DNA of 64,000 bases from Thermoflavifilum thermophilum (GCF_900116565.1 NZ_FPCJ01000001.1:806001-870000); one strand, 5' to 3'; positions 43,490-53,121 are shown, numbered from the stretch's first letter. Translations and numbers: made by a program. Notes: generated by a model from the sequence alone, not told the origin.

Positions 43490-45436
43490 ATGGCAAATAT
43501 AGAGATCCAGCCAGGACCTTTGCTCAGCCAGATTGAATACCCCGACGACCTGCGCAAGCTTTCCCGCGAACAGCTCAATATTTTGTGCGATGAGCTGCGG
43601 GAATATATCATCGACATGGTGAGTGTGTATGGGGGTCATTTTGCTGCCAATCTGGGCGTAATAGAGCTCACGGTGGCGCTGCATTATGTGTTTCAAACGC
43701 CTTACGATCAGCTGGTGTGGGATGTGGGCCATCAGGCTTATGCCCATAAAATCCTCACCGGCCGCCGCAAGGTATTCCACACCAATCGTCGCTATGGCGG
43801 CATCAGCGGCTTTCCTCGCCGAAGCGAAAGCATTTACGACACCTTTGGGGTAGGCCATTCTTCCACTTCCATCTCGGCAGCCCTGGGTATGGCCATGGCC
43901 GCCAAATATGCCGGCGATACCCAGCGCCAGCACATTGCCGTCATTGGCGATGGAGCCATGACGGCCGGACTGGCTTTTGAAGCGATGAACCATGCCGGTG
44001 TGTCGGACACCAACCTGCTGATTATCCTGAACGACAACTGCATGTCCATCGACCCCAACGTGGGCGCCTTGAAGGAATACCTCACCGATATCACCACCTC
44101 GCCTACCTACAACAAGCTGCGGCAGGACCTCTGGAGGCTGCTGGGCAAGCTACCCATGAGCGATATCTCGCGGGAGCTGGCTGCTAAAATCGAAGCCGGC
44201 CTGAAAGGTTTGCTCACCCGCTCCAGCAACCTGTTTGAAGCCCTGGGACTGCGTTATTTCGGGCCGATTGACGGGCATAATGTGCAAAAATTGGTGGATA
44301 CCCTTACCGACCTGAAACAAATTCCGGGTCCCAAGCTGCTGCATATCATCACTGTAAAAGGGAAGGGCTATGCCCCGGCCGAAAAAGACCAAACCAAATG
44401 GCATGCGCCCGGCCTATTCGACAAGGTAAACGGGGAAATCCAGAAAAAGATTTCGCCCACGCCCCAGCCACCCAAATACCAGGATGTCTTCGGGCTGACC
44501 TTGCTGGAACTGGCTGAGCAGAACGATAAAATCATAGGCATCACCCCGGCTATGCCTTCGGGATCTTCCCTGAAGTTTATGATGGAAAAAATGCCGCACC
44601 GGGCTTTTGATGTGGGCATCTGCGAACAGCATGCCGTTACGCTTTCGGCCGGCATGGCTACGCAGGGACTGAAGGTGTATTGCACCATCTATTCCTCCTT
44701 CATGCAGCGGGCTTATGACCAGCTGATCCACGACGTGGCGATTCAGGATCTGCCGGTGGTGTTTTGCCTGGACCGGGCCGGCCTGGTGGGGGAAGATGGA
44801 GCTACGCATCACGGAGCCTATGACCTGGCTTACCTGCGGCCCATTCCCAACCTCATCATCAGCGCCCCGATGAACGAAGAGGAGATGCGCAACCTCATGT
44901 ACACAGCCCAACTGCCCCATATCACGCATCCGTTTGTGATTCGCTATCCCCGGGGAGAGGGCGTGATGCCCGACTGGCGCAAGCCTTTCCGGGAAGTGCC
45001 CATCGGCAAGGGCCGCCAGATAGCCGAAGGCAAAGAAGTGGCTATCCTGTCCATCGGTCACGCCGGCAATTTTGTAACCGAAGCCAGCAAAATGTTGCTA
45101 ACGGAGGGTATCCAGCCCGCTCATTTTGATATGCGCTTCCTGAAGCCGCTCGACGAGGAATTGCTCCATCAGGTGTTGCAGCAATTCCCTATCATCGTCA
45201 CGGTTGAAGATGGATCCCGCATCGGTGGGCTGGGCAGCGCCGTGGCCGAATTCATGGCCTTGCATGGCTACCACAACCAGCTGCGCATCCTGGGCATTCC
45301 CGATCGGGTTGTGGAACACGGCAAACCTGCTGAACTGCATCACGAATGTGGCTACGATGCCGAAGGCATTGCCGCTGCCGTGCGCAGCCTGCTGCAGGAA
45401 AAGGTGATGGTAAGCACCTCCGGATCGAACTGCTGA
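43490..45436 (+). CDS. dxs: 1-deoxy-D-xylulose-5-phosphate synthase
   Basis: DXS condenses pyruvate and glyceraldehyde-3-phosphate, the entry step of the MEP isoprenoid pathway. The 648-residue protein has the early catalytic His in YGGHFAANLGVIELTVALHY, the VWDVGHQAYAHKILTGR block, the thiamine-diphosphate motif GDGAMTAGLAFEAMNHAG ending NDN, and the transketolase-like GICEQHAVTLSAGMA and DRAGLVGEDGATHHGAYDLA. ATG 43490 (MANIEIQPG) is preferred to 43457. The GGGP synthase at 31282 uses a prenyl product of this pathway. Confidence 0.96.
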   Translation: MANIEIQPGPLLSQIEYPDDLRKLSREQLNILCDELREYIIDMVSVYGGHFAANLGVIELTVALHYVFQTPYDQLVWDVGHQAYAHKILTGRRKVFHTNRRYGGISGFPRRSESIYDTFGVGHSSTSISAALGMAMAAKYAGDTQRQHIAVIGDGAMTAGLAFEAMNHAGVSDTNLLIILNDNCMSIDPNVGALKEYLTDITTSPTYNKLRQDLWRLLGKLPMSDISRELAAKIEAGLKGLLTRSSNLFEALGLRYFGPIDGHNVQKLVDTLTDLKQIPGPKLLHIITVKGKGYAPAEKDQTKWHAPGLFDKVNGEIQKKISPTPQPPKYQDVFGLTLLELAEQNDKIIGITPAMPSGSSLKFMMEKMPHRAFDVGICEQHAVTLSAGMATQGLKVYCTIYSSFMQRAYDQLIHDVAIQDLPVVFCLDRAGLVGEDGATHHGAYDLAYLRPIPNLIISAPMNEEEMRNLMYTAQLPHITHPFVIRYPRGEGVMPDWRKPFREVPIGKGRQIAEGKEVAILSIGHAGNFVTEASKMLLTEGIQPAHFDMRFLKPLDEELLHQVLQQFPIIVTVEDGSRIGGLGSAVAEFMALHGYHNQLRILGIPDRVVEHGKPAELHHECGYDAEGIAAAVRSLLQEKVMVSTSGSNC

Positions 45437-45449
45437 AAGCTTGGGGTAC

Positions 45450-45477
45450 AAAAAAGCCAGCACGGGCGGTGCTGGCT
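45450..45477 (-). terminator. Terminator of the leftward yceI gene
   Basis: AGCCAGCAC (45455-45463) pairs perfectly with GTGCTGGCT (45469-45477). Read on the minus strand it is followed by TTTTTT (45455-45450), placing a good terminator 24 bases after the yceI stop. On the plus strand the tail is CTTCC, so dxs may use the same hairpin only weakly. Confidence 0.75.
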
Positions 45478-45500
45478 CTTCCTCTGCTTCTAATTCCCCA

Positions 45501-46043
45501 TCAACTGTGGACAAACTCCACCGCACACTGCACCTGCACTTCATCGCTCACCACGGCCCCACCGGTTTCCAGCAGCATATTCCATTTCAGACCAAAATCT
45601 TTGCGGTTGATTTTACCGGTTACCACAAAACCCGCCCGGGTATTGCCCCAGGGATCCTTGACCATGCCGCCATATTCCACTTTGAGCTTCACGGGTTGGG
45701 TTACATCGCGGATGGTGAGATTGCCCTCCAGTTCGTATTCCTGATCGTTGATTTTTTTGAGAGCTGTTGACACAAAACGAATCTGCGGATACTTCTCCGC
45801 ATTGAAGAAATCATCGCTACGTAAATGATTGTCGCGGTCGGCCACGCCGGTGTTCACACTGGCCGTGTCAATCACAAACTCCACTTTAGCCGTTTCCAGC
45901 CGGTCGCCTTCGGTTTCCACTGTGCCGTCGAATTTTTCAAATTTTCCCGTGACGGTTGAAATCACCATGTGGCGCACCTTGAACAGGATTTCAGAGTGTG
46001 TGGGATCTACCTTCCAGATGGTTTTAGTTGCTGTTTCTGCCAT
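45501..46043 (-). CDS. YceI family protein, no signal peptide
   Basis: A 180-residue lipocalin-like protein: WKVDPTHSEILFKVRHMVIS, GKFEKFDGTVETEGD, DRDNHLRSDDFFNAEKYPQI, LEGNLTIRDVTQPVKLKVEY and FGLKWNMLLETGGAVVSDEV, the full YceI pattern. Unlike the homologue at 15793-16404, it begins MAETATKTIWKVDP without a signal peptide and should be cytoplasmic. Ligand unknown; isoprenoids are bound by characterised members. Confidence 0.92.
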   Translation of the reverse strand: MAETATKTIWKVDPTHSEILFKVRHMVISTVTGKFEKFDGTVETEGDRLETAKVEFVIDTASVNTGVADRDNHLRSDDFFNAEKYPQIRFVSTALKKINDQEYELEGNLTIRDVTQPVKLKVEYGGMVKDPWGNTRAGFVVTGKINRKDFGLKWNMLLETGGAVVSDEVQVQCAVEFVHS

Positions 46044-46157
46044 AGTCGTAAAGTTTTTTGATGATTACAATGACCAAAGATAGAATTTTTAATTGTTACA
46101 ACAAATATTGTGCAGAAAAATGATAAATGGCCGATTTATCAGCCAGAAAGAGGAAAT

Positions 46158-46940
46158 TCAGTTTGCAGAAGCCGGTTCTGCCGGAAGGGTTACCGGTGGT
46201 CGGTATTCGAGAATGAAGTTGTTGTAGCCCTCGCCTGTCAGCAGGCCGATGAGGCCCTGCTGCACCAGCTCCAGGATAGCCAGGAAGAGAAAGATGGCAT
46301 GCATGCGGTTTTCGAAATAATTGAACAGATGAGTAAATGGCACGGTGTGTTGCGTGGACACGAGCTGCACCATAAACTCACGCGAGTTTTCCATGGTGTA
46401 ATGATAGCGCATTACCACATGCTGAGGCTTGTTGAGCCGTTGATCCAGCCGGAACAGGGCTTTCTGGTAGGCTTTCATGAGTTTGAACAGGGTAAGGGTT
46501 TGCACTTCAGTACCTTCGGCCATGGTTTCGCCTACCTGCTCCAGATCGCGCAACGCGTTGCCCCGCCTCGCCTGCTGCTGATGCTCTGCTTCGCGCTGGG
46601 CCAGTTCGGCGGCTACCTGCTTGTATTTTTTGTATTCCAGGATTTTATTGACCAGTTCCTGCCGCGGATCAATTTCCTGGCCGGAAGCATCCACCTCACG
46701 CCGGGGCAGCAACATCCGCGCTTTGATGCGCATGAGGGTGGAGACAAACAGGATGAATTCGCTGGCCAACTCAATATTGAGCGACTCCATCTGGTGGATA
46801 TAGTCCAGAAAATCGTGAATGAGCTGGTTGATGGGGATATCGTAAATGTCAATCTCATCCCTTTCGATAAAAAACAAAAGCAGGTCGAAAGGGCCCTCAA
46901 ACTGAGGTAGGTGAATGGTATAGGTCAAACGTTCCGGCAC
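46158..46940 (-). CDS. scpA: Segregation and condensation protein A
   Basis: ScpA is the kleisin that bridges SMC heads for chromosome condensation. The 260-residue protein has the N-terminal FEGPFDLLLFFIERDEIDIYD, ASEFILFVSTLMRIKARMLL, and the C-terminal winged helix (HAIFLFLAILELVQQGLIGL). Start is GTG 46940; no better start is seen. scpB and smc are not adjacent. Confidence 0.92.
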   Translation of the reverse strand: MPERLTYTIHLPQFEGPFDLLLFFIERDEIDIYDIPINQLIHDFLDYIHQMESLNIELASEFILFVSTLMRIKARMLLPRREVDASGQEIDPRQELVNKILEYKKYKQVAAELAQREAEHQQQARRGNALRDLEQVGETMAEGTEVQTLTLFKLMKAYQKALFRLDQRLNKPQHVVMRYHYTMENSREFMVQLVSTQHTVPFTHLFNYFENRMHAIFLFLAILELVQQGLIGLLTGEGYNNFILEYRPPVTLPAEPASAN

Positions 46941-46975
46941 GTGGTATCAGGATTGATGCATCACAAAATTACAGG

Positions 46976-47980
46976 TTAACTGTCGGGATGCCGGGCAAAT
47001 GTATAGGAAAATCCAATGCCCAGGATTTCCTTGAACTGGGTGCGGGGCCCATACACCCCATCTTTGTTTTGCCAGATGCGTACATCATCATCATAAATCA
47101 GTTCCGTGCTCAGGGTTACGGAAATCAGCCGGTTTACCTTCATGCTGATGAGGGAAGTCCAGTAAACTTTGATATTCTGCGGGTTTTTCAGGTAGTTGGA
47201 AAACAAATCAAGTCGGGTTGCCCAGTTTACATTTTCCATCACAGGCCGATCCAGCCGGGCCGAAAGATAGGCTCCCATCTGGTAGCTGGCAAGCTTGCTT
47301 TTCCGGATCAGGGTACGCGTACCATCGTCATGATATGCGTAGATGGCGCTATCCACGCCATAGGCGCCCAGGTTGGCCAGGCGACGATCGGCCACAATGG
47401 TAAGCCTGGAAGTCATGGGCGACAGAAACAGGGAAAACCGCTCACTATGCTGAAAGTTGAAACCCAGCGCCAGCAGGGCATAAGCAGGAGCAAAGGCATG
47501 TGAAATCACCGAATCTTCCGGGTAGAGATAGCCATTGGCAAACTGGCTGCGCAGGTCGAACATCGCACCGGCATACCAGTTGGGCGAAAAGCGGTATCCA
47601 TATTTGCTCGACAGGTCAAAATTATCATCGGTCTTACGCATGCCGGTGCTGGTGGTCTTTTGCACCCCATAGGCCAGGGTAAAGCCATTGTCCCAGCGCG
47701 AGTTGCCCTTCCGATAGTTGGCATACAGGTTACCCATGGCATTGATGGAAATGGAGAACGGATCACCACCGGCAGCCCAGTTCTGCAGGCTGCCCTGGCT
47801 CAGGCTCAGATTGGCAATGGTACCATAGCGCCAGCCTTCCAGGGTATCGAGCGGCTGACCGATTTTGCTTTTTTCAAAATAGTCAATATCCTTTTTCAGG
47901 TGGAGAATGTCTTGTTGGGCATATGCCGTGCTGACTGCAAATAAAAAGCACCCCATCATGCCCCAAAAACCCCATTTCAT
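46976..47980 (-). CDS. DUF3078 outer-membrane beta-barrel protein
   Basis: A 334-residue protein with signal peptide MKWGFWGMMGCFLFAVSTAY, cleaved near AQQ. The mature part has the DUF3078 pattern: GWRYGTIANLSLSQGSLQNW and AAGGDPFSISINAMGNLYAN, then repeated amphipathic strands and a C-terminal FKEILGIGFSYTF ending in an aromatic, as expected for outer-membrane insertion. No function is known. Other in-frame starts (ATG 47998, TTG 48040) would lengthen the signal peptide. Confidence 0.82.
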   Translation of the reverse strand: MKWGFWGMMGCFLFAVSTAYAQQDILHLKKDIDYFEKSKIGQPLDTLEGWRYGTIANLSLSQGSLQNWAAGGDPFSISINAMGNLYANYRKGNSRWDNGFTLAYGVQKTTSTGMRKTDDNFDLSSKYGYRFSPNWYAGAMFDLRSQFANGYLYPEDSVISHAFAPAYALLALGFNFQHSERFSLFLSPMTSRLTIVADRRLANLGAYGVDSAIYAYHDDGTRTLIRKSKLASYQMGAYLSARLDRPVMENVNWATRLDLFSNYLKNPQNIKVYWTSLISMKVNRLISVTLSTELIYDDDVRIWQNKDGVYGPRTQFKEILGIGFSYTFARHPDS

Positions 47981-48036
47981 GGGGCAAAGAAAAGGCATCA
48001 ACAGGAAGCAAAAAAATTTTGATTTCGGCTTGCCTC

Positions 48037-48462
48037 TCAAGAGCGAGACTTCAACAAGTCGCGGATTTCGGCCAGCAGCTTTTCTTCGTTGGATGGGGGC
48101 GGAGGCGCAGCAGGAGCTTCCTGCTTTTGCTTACGGTTAAATTGCTGCAAAGCACGGATAGCCAGAAAGATGCAAAAAGCAATAATCAGAAAATCAATCA
48201 CCGCCTGAATGAAAGAGCCATAATTCAGGGTGTTGGCGGGTTTCAGGATTTTACCCGCGGCATCTACCTGAGCCTGTTGCAGCACGATCTTCTTATCACT
48301 GAAATTGATGCCGCCCGTCAGGATACCCAGCAATGGCATCAGAATATCATTTACCAGCGAGCTTACGATTTTCCCAAAGGCACCCCCGATGACCACAGCT
48401 ATTGCCAGGTCAATGACATTGCCTTTCATGGCAAAATCCCGAAAGTCTTTCCAGAATGACAT
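48037..48462 (-). CDS. mscL: Large-conductance mechanosensitive channel
   Basis: A 141-residue pentameric channel that opens under membrane tension in osmotic downshock. It has the N-terminal helix [22 protein letters not shown]1 ([20 protein letters not shown]), a short periplasmic loop, TM2 ([20 protein letters not shown]), a Pro-rich linker and the C-terminal bundle helix [15 protein letters not shown]. Confidence 0.96.
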   Translation of the reverse strand: MSFWKDFRDFAMKGNVIDLAIAVVIGGAFGKIVSSLVNDILMPLLGILTGGINFSDKKIVLQQAQVDAAGKILKPANTLNYGSFIQAVIDFLIIAFCIFLAIRALQQFNRKQKQEAPAAPPPPSNEEKLLAEIRDLLKSRS

Positions 48463-48522
48463 ATCTGTATAGTTTTAATGCAGTAAGATAAACAAGTTTC
48501 AAAAACAAAGTACCTGGTTAGC

Positions 48523-49125
48523 TTATATTTTTTGCAAACGGTCAAACAAAATATCCCATAAGCACCTCATTCGAGCCAGTCGTTCCCGACAAAGCAACCG
48601 ATATTGTACCCATCCATGGCCGTTGGCCGCATTCAATGCCTGCACCTGCATCCCCATATGGCGAGCAATGAATACGGCCCGTTCGTTATGAAAACGCTGG
48701 GAAACAATGATCAGCTCCCGGATACCGGCTTCCCGGCAATGCCGGAGCGATTGCCAGGTGCGACTACCCCGGTCATCAACCAGAATCCGGTCTGCCGGGA
48801 TTCCATTTTCCAAACACCAGGCTTTCATGCTTGCCGGCTGATCCATTAAACCCGCAGGATGTGAACCACTCAAAATCAGCTTTTCTGCTTTACCTGCCTG
48901 TACCAGCCTGAGTGCAGCCTGCAGGCGATACAGCAAATACCGGTTGAAACTCCTGCCTACCCTGACCCGCGTTCCCAACACCAAAGCATAGGTGCTGGAT
49001 GTAAGCAGCTCAGCCCGGCCCACGCAAAACCTGCGGCTCTGCCATGAGATCCAGCGATACCAGCTTTCCACTAATACCAAACCCAACAATCCCCCATAAA
49101 CAAAAACCATGTACCCGTGCATCAT
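48523..49125 (-). CDS. SanA/YdcF-like DUF218 membrane protein
   Basis: A 200-residue protein with an N-terminal membrane helix (MVFVYGGLLGLVLVESWYRW) and a DUF218 domain: YALVLGTRVRVGRSFNRYLL, KAEKLILSGSHPAG, SRTWQSLRHCREAGIRELII and VSQRFHNERAVFIARHMGM. The layout with a single anchor matches SanA-type proteins tied to envelope integrity. Four-base overlap with the upstream ppk2 gene suggests co-transcription. Confidence 0.82.
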   Translation of the reverse strand: MMHGYMVFVYGGLLGLVLVESWYRWISWQSRRFCVGRAELLTSSTYALVLGTRVRVGRSFNRYLLYRLQAALRLVQAGKAEKLILSGSHPAGLMDQPASMKAWCLENGIPADRILVDDRGSRTWQSLRHCREAGIRELIIVSQRFHNERAVFIARHMGMQVQALNAANGHGWVQYRLLCRERLARMRCLWDILFDRLQKI

Positions 49126-49904
49126 TTTTTTCGATTGTGTGCATGCCCGGCTGAAGCAAGGGATGCACGACGAGGATAACGCAATTGCATGTTTTTCAGT
49201 GCCTGATGTACGGCTTCCGCAATCACAAATTCCTTATACCAGTTCTGATCAGCAGGCACGATGATCCAGGGAATTTCCGGACTGCACGTGGCAAACACTT
49301 CTTCATAGTAATGCAGGTAATCATGCCATTTTTGGGCTTCTTCCAGATCTGAAGGATTGTATTTCCAGCGCTTTTTCGGGTTTTTCAGCCTTTCCTGCAA
49401 GCGTTTGGCTTGCTCTTCCCGCGATATGTGCAGGTAAAATTTGAGGATGGTGGTTTGGTGATCGAGGAGTAGTTGTTCAAAATGGTTGATGTGCTGCATG
49501 CGCCTGTGAGCCGTATCATCGTCAATCCAGCCATGCACACGGGTGACGAGCACATCTTCGTAATGCGAACGGTTGAAAATATGCATCATGCCGCGAGCCG
49601 GCGCATGTGCATGGATGCGCCACAAAAAATCATGCGCAGCCTCTTCGGGAGTGGGCACTTTGAATGAGGTAACCTGAATGCCTTGCGGATTGATGCGGTT
49701 GAACACATGCCGAATAGCCCCATCTTTGCCACTGGCGTCCATGCCTTGCAGGATCACCAGCAGGCTGTGTTTGGCTTCCGCGTATAAGATATTCTGCAAA
49801 TCGGCAATGGCCTTCTTGAGTTTATGGGTGGCTTTCCGGGTCTTCTTTTTATCCATATTGCCGGGAGCACGGGTGGGGATATCGGTCAAACGAATAGCAG
49901 ACAT
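49122..49904 (-). CDS. Polyphosphate kinase 2 family protein
   Basis: A 260-residue PPK2 enzyme, which moves phosphate between polyphosphate and nucleotides. It has the P-loop QGMDASGKDGAIRHVFNRIN (Walker A), the lid region RIHAHAPARGMMHIFNRSHY followed by EDVLVTRVHGW, FYLHISREEQAKRLQERL and KKRWKYNPSDLEEAQKWHDY. It is of the single-domain type; whether it prefers AMP, ADP or GDP cannot be read from the sequence. A basic tail ends the protein. Confidence 0.9.
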   Translation of the reverse strand: MSAIRLTDIPTRAPGNMDKKKTRKATHKLKKAIADLQNILYAEAKHSLLVILQGMDASGKDGAIRHVFNRINPQGIQVTSFKVPTPEEAAHDFLWRIHAHAPARGMMHIFNRSHYEDVLVTRVHGWIDDDTAHRRMQHINHFEQLLLDHQTTILKFYLHISREEQAKRLQERLKNPKKRWKYNPSDLEEAQKWHDYLHYYEEVFATCSPEIPWIIVPADQNWYKEFVIAEAVHQALKNMQLRYPRRASLASAGHAHNRKK

Positions 49905-49970
49905 GTGCAGATGCTTGAGAATCGCATCTGAAAGATATCGTTTTTCAGCAATAAAAACAGATATCCGCGT

Positions 49971-50534
49971 TTAGACCACCATGATTTCTTTTTCCTTGGC
50001 CGCGCAGTACTTATCGACCAGGGCAATGAATTTATTGGTGAGCTGCTGGGCTTCTTCTTCGGCGTCCTTGGCTTGATCCTCGCTCAGCCCGTTTTTCTGC
50101 ATCTTTTTGATTTCTTCAATGGCATCCCTTCTGATATTGCGGATGGCGATCTTGGCCTGTTCGCCTTCGGCATTGACCCGTTTCACCAGATCCCTGCGCC
50201 GCTCTTCGGTAAGCGGAGGGAGGAAAATGCGGATGATCTGACCATCGTTCTGCGGAGTGAAACCCAGGTTGGCTGCAATGATAGCTTTTTCAATGACCGG
50301 CACCATTTGTTTTTCCCAGGGCTGAATCACAATGGTACGCGCATCGGCAGCCGTCACATTGGCTACCTGATTGAGGGGCACAAAAGCGCCGTAATATTCA
50401 ACCTGAATACCTTCCAGCATCTGCGGATTGGCTTTACCGGCACGGATTTTCACCAGTTCTGATTCCAGATGCTGAATGGCTTTTTGCATTTTTTCACGGG
50501 CATCTTCTATGATCAGGGTAAGTTCTTCTTCCAT
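49971..50534 (-). CDS. frr: Ribosome recycling factor
   Basis: A 187-residue protein that, with EF-G, splits ribosomes after termination. Features: EKMQKAIQHLESELVKIRAG, KANPQMLEGIQVEYYGAFVP, IQPWEKQMVPVIEKAIIAAN, LPPLTEERRRDLVKRVNAEG and a C-terminal long helix. Length is standard. pyrH, its usual neighbour, is not downstream in the window; the transketolase gene is divergent. Confidence 0.96.
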   Translation of the reverse strand: MEEELTLIIEDAREKMQKAIQHLESELVKIRAGKANPQMLEGIQVEYYGAFVPLNQVANVTAADARTIVIQPWEKQMVPVIEKAIIAANLGFTPQNDGQIIRIFLPPLTEERRRDLVKRVNAEGEQAKIAIRNIRRDAIEEIKKMQKNGLSEDQAKDAEEEAQQLTNKFIALVDKYCAAKEKEIMVV

Positions 50535-50642
50535 AAAAGTAATTTGGGATGTGCAAACCTACAGGAATTTGTTCATATTCACAAAGCGGCTTCCCATCAG
50601 AAGTTTCAGATATCCAGCTCTACCTGCTTGAAAATTTTCTTT

Positions 50643-50650
50643 TACTTTTG
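50643..50650 (+). promoter_or_regulatory. Candidate -7 element of the transketolase gene
   Basis: TACTTTTG exactly fits TAnnTTTG and ends 19 bases before ATG 50670. A -33 TTG at the right distance is not evident. Confidence 0.4.
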
Positions 50651-50669
50651 AAGCTTAAAAATAGGGATC

Positions 50670-51509
50670 ATGGCTTCGCTTACCGAAATCGCTGCACAAA
50701 TCAGAAGGGACATTATTCGCATGGTGTATCTGGCTCAGAGTGGACATCCGGGCGGGTCGCTGGGGTGTACCGAATTTTTCACCGCCTTGTATTTTCAGGT
50801 CATGAAACACAATCCCGACTTCACCATGGCCGGAAAGGACGAAGACATATTTATTCTTTCCAACGGACATATTTCGCCGGTGTATTACAGCACGCTGGCA
50901 CGAGCCGGATATTTTCCCCTGAAAGAATTATATACCTTCCGCAAAATCAATTCCCGCCTGCAGGGGCATCCCACCACACATGAACATTTGCCAGGGGTAC
51001 GCATCAGCACTGGCTCGCTGGGCCAGGGCATGAGCGTGGCCGTGGGTGCAGCTTTGGGTAAAAAACTCAGTGGCGACAAGCGTTGGGTTTTTTCCCTACA
51101 TGGCGATGGCGAACTGGAAGAAGGCCAAAACTGGGAAGCCATGATGTTTGCCGCTCATCATAAGGTAGATAATCTGATTGCTACGGTCGACTGGAACGGT
51201 CAACAGATTGATGGCCCCACCCGCGAGGTGGCCGGACTGGGTGATCTGGTGGAAAAATTCCGTGCTTTCGGATGGGAAACCCTCGAACTCAAGGACGGCA
51301 ACAACCTGGACCTGGTGATAGAAACCCTGGAAAAAGCCAAGACCCTCACCGGGAAAGGCAAGCCCGTGGCTGTGCTCATGCACACCGTGATGGGCAAAGG
51401 GGTGGATTTCATGGAAAACAACCACGAGTGGCATGGTACTGCGCCCAATGAAGAACAATTCAAACGGGCGATGGCCCAGCTTCCCGAAACTTCCCTGGGT
51501 GATTTCTAA
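50670..51509 (+). CDS. Transketolase N-terminal subunit (split type)
   Basis: A 279-residue thiamine-diphosphate-binding half: IRMVYLAQSGHPGGSLGCTE, FILSNGHISPVYYSTLARAG, RISTGSLGQGMSVAVGAALG, and the cofactor motif GDGELEEGQNWEAMMFAAHH ... DWNGQQIDG. Split transketolases need a second ~310-residue C-terminal subunit, usually coded right downstream. Here the downstream gene is a convergent ABC permease, and no C-terminal half is in the window. The stop overlaps the permease stop by four bases. Confidence 0.9.
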   Translation: MASLTEIAAQIRRDIIRMVYLAQSGHPGGSLGCTEFFTALYFQVMKHNPDFTMAGKDEDIFILSNGHISPVYYSTLARAGYFPLKELYTFRKINSRLQGHPTTHEHLPGVRISTGSLGQGMSVAVGAALGKKLSGDKRWVFSLHGDGELEEGQNWEAMMFAAHHKVDNLIATVDWNGQQIDGPTREVAGLGDLVEKFRAFGWETLELKDGNNLDLVIETLEKAKTLTGKGKPVAVLMHTVMGKGVDFMENNHEWHGTAPNEEQFKRAMAQLPETSLGDF

Positions 51510-52750
51510 GACCGCAAAGATTTCAAATCCAGCTGGCGACTTCCTGCCCGATGGGCCGGCAGGTAAGATGCCAGTGCAGCAATAATGGCCACCGTCATCA
51601 CCACCAGCACAAAATCCTGCCCTTTGAGGCTCACCGGATAGGCATCTATCACGAAAGAATGCCCACCCAGCTTGATCCAGCCGTAATGCTGCTGACCTAT
51701 GCATAGCAACAGTGCCAGGCCAACGCCGATAGCTGCTCCGGTAAAGGCTATCCACAAACCGGTGGATAGAAAAATGCGTCGAATCAGCTTTTCAGTTGCC
51801 CCCATAGCCCGTAAAATGGCTATGTCCTGCTGTTTGTCAATGACCAGCATCGAAAGTGCCCCGATCATGTTAAAAGCTGCTATCACCAGGATGAAACTCA
51901 GGATGGCATACACGACCCATTTTTCCGTCTGCATCACGTGATAGAGGGTTTCATTCTGTTCATAACGGGTTTTAACAACCACATCGGGCCCCAGGATATG
52001 CTGGATCTGCCGCCCCACTTCTGCCAGGGATGCCCGATCGCCTGTGTTGATTTCCAGGGCTGACACTGCATCCTCGGGCAACAAAAGCAACTGGCGCATG
52101 GCATCAATACGGGTGATAATGTATCTATCGTCGAATTCCTCCTGGATGGCAAATATACCCTGCGGCATAAGGCTGCCTACACGGAGGGCTTGTTCAGGAT
52201 TCAGGAAAGTGGCTACATGCGGATTGGGAACATAAACCCACAAAGGATACAGCGGATTTTGCAGATCCACACCCAAAGCCGATGCAATACCAATGCCCAC
52301 CACAGCTCCCGGCACCTGAGGCGTACCCAGCGCAAAGACGCCCTCTACGAGTTTATCTTTCAGACCGGTAACATGCGTATAGGCACTATCCACTCCTTTC
52401 ACAACGGCAATGATCTGCTGGTTGTTGTATCGGATGCTGGCCTTGGCTTCAACAGTTTCACTCACAGCCTTTACACCCGCGATCTGCCGGATGCCTTGCA
52501 GTTGTGAAGGCGTCACCTGAAACACAGGACCGCGGGCAGGTATGACCCGAAGAGTAGGGTAAAAGGAGGAATAAAGCGATTTCACCAGATCTTCAAATCC
52601 GTTGAATACACTCAGCACAATGATAAGTGCGGCAGTACCCACCGCTATGGCCAGCACACTGACCCAGGAAATCAGCTGGATGGCCTGGGTAGATTTGTGG
52701 CCCCAGAAATAACGCCGGGCAAATCTGAGCAGCAAACCAATAGAAGCCAT
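51506..52750 (-). CDS. FtsX-like ABC permease (LolC/LolE-type lipoprotein release)
   Basis: A 414-residue protein with the four-helix MacB/FtsX layout: one helix near the N-terminus (ISWVSVLAIAVGTAALIIVL, after RYFWGHKSTQAI), a ~230-residue periplasmic domain, and three C-terminal helices including ILSFILVIAAFNMIGALSML and the typical KQQDIAILRAMGATEKLIRR. Such subunits extract lipoproteins for transfer to the outer membrane. The ATPase partner is not adjacent. ATG 52750 overlaps the rbfA stop as TGATG; a GTG at 52753 is also in frame. Confidence 0.85.
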   Translation of the reverse strand: MASIGLLLRFARRYFWGHKSTQAIQLISWVSVLAIAVGTAALIIVLSVFNGFEDLVKSLYSSFYPTLRVIPARGPVFQVTPSQLQGIRQIAGVKAVSETVEAKASIRYNNQQIIAVVKGVDSAYTHVTGLKDKLVEGVFALGTPQVPGAVVGIGIASALGVDLQNPLYPLWVYVPNPHVATFLNPEQALRVGSLMPQGIFAIQEEFDDRYIITRIDAMRQLLLLPEDAVSALEINTGDRASLAEVGRQIQHILGPDVVVKTRYEQNETLYHVMQTEKWVVYAILSFILVIAAFNMIGALSMLVIDKQQDIAILRAMGATEKLIRRIFLSTGLWIAFTGAAIGVGLALLLCIGQQHYGWIKLGGHSFVIDAYPVSLKGQDFVLVVMTVAIIAALASYLPAHRAGSRQLDLKSLRS

Positions 52751-53121
52751 CACTCATCCGCTGGCTTGTCCTGTTCGTGAATTTTTTTGAAAATTTCTTC
52801 CAGCCGAAATACATAATCCAGCGTATCATCGCGGAAAAACTGCAACTCGGGGATGCGCCGAAGCTGATGTTTGATACGTGCGGCCAGCTCCTTTTTGATT
52901 TCCCATTTGCGATCTTTGATCAGGGCAAGCATCTGGTCAGGATCTGTGATCTGATAAAAACTCAGATATATTCTTGCTTCCAGCAGATCCGGAGTCATTT
53001 TCACCTGTGAAATGGATATCATTCCCCCGTGGAAAATATTCAGGCCCTGCCGTTGAAAAATATCACTCAGCTCTTCCTGAATCAATCGTGCTACCTGTTT
53101 CTGACGTTTGGATTCTTGCAT
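52750..53121 (-). CDS. rbfA: 30S ribosome-binding factor A
   Basis: A 123-residue KH-type protein for late 30S maturation and cold adaptation. It has RQKQVARLIQEELSDIFQRQ, MISISQVKMTPDLLEARIYL and IKHQLRRIPELQFFRDDTLD, the standard family blocks. Its stop overlaps the start of the FtsX-like gene. Confidence 0.93.
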   Translation of the reverse strand: MQESKRQKQVARLIQEELSDIFQRQGLNIFHGGMISISQVKMTPDLLEARIYLSFYQITDPDQMLALIKDRKWEIKKELAARIKHQLRRIPELQFFRDDTLDYVFRLEEIFKKIHEQDKPADE

